From NCBI GenBank assembly GCA_963082875.1, contig OY720097.1:4906501-4970500 (forward strand): a stretch of DNA of 64,000 nt. Reading direction: 5' to 3'. The position numbers and the translations under genes were made by a program. The notes under the pieces are model-generated. The model made no database searches. It was not told the origin of the DNA and was given only the letters and a program-made list of their open reading frames with translations. The stretch comes from Corella eumyota. Its lineage: Eukaryota; Chordata; Ascidiacea; Phlebobranchia; Corellidae. This document shows, in pieces, positions 61,395 to 64,000 of the stretch. Position 1 is the first letter of the stretch. Every line of letters begins with the position of its first letter.

Positions 61395-64000
<2,606 letters not shown>

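Overview
This window looks like nuclear DNA from an animal with an AT-rich, compact genome. Genes have many short GT-AG introns, there are tRNA-derived SINEs, a young Ty3/gypsy-type LTR element, and host genes of animal type (MCM2, a CTR copper transporter, a GH29 alpha-L-fucosidase, CYP2-like P450s, METTL24-like methyltransferases). A tunicate such as Ciona is my best guess, from gene compactness and repeat content. I cannot prove it from the sequence alone.

Layout. (1) 0.05-20.7 kb is a tandem duplication. A block of about 9.6 kb (about 45-9703) recurs at about 11234-20736. Each copy holds a seven-exon METTL24-like gene with a whole-looking gypsy-type element in intron 3, followed closely by a small single-pass membrane-protein gene. 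In the second copy that small gene keeps only exon 1. The spacer between the copies (9.7-11.2 kb) holds the rest of the small gene and a one-exon gene for a cationic, cysteine-rich secreted peptide. The copies are nearly identical in the middle but clearly diverged at both ends, which points to gene conversion. (2) 21.3-39.2 kb is a repeat domain: about 43 head-to-tail copies of a ~311-bp satellite (about 24.03-37.26 kb) with a 13-monomer higher-order repeat, bracketed by shared edge sequence and by three copies of another composite repeat. (3) 39.2-45.9 kb holds degenerate repeats and no recognised gene. (4) 45.9-47.5 kb is a five-exon CTR/SLC31-type copper transporter gene. (5) 47.5-50.9 kb holds a possible PLAC8-like remnant, a gypsy-type LTR fossil and a diverged satellite copy. 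(6) 50.9-60.3 kb has two intronless CYP2-like P450 paralogues (+ strand) flanking a nine-exon alpha-L-fucosidase gene (- strand), with three SINEs, a MITE and a 42-bp minisatellite. (7) 61.4-64.0 kb is the 3' part of MCM2 on the - strand, running off the window.

Genes and how they relate. The host genes do not form one pathway. MCM2 is DNA replication, CTR is copper import, fucosidase is glycan breakdown, the P450s are endoplasmic-reticulum mono-oxygenases, and the METTL24-like proteins are membrane-anchored methyltransferases of unknown substrate. The most unusual content is structural: the mosaic duplication carrying a retroelement in the same intron of both paralogues, the satellite with higher-order repeats and inverted single-copy relatives inside a gene intron, an inverted SINE pair around three fucosidase exons, and a minisatellite whose inverted-repeat arms have changed together.
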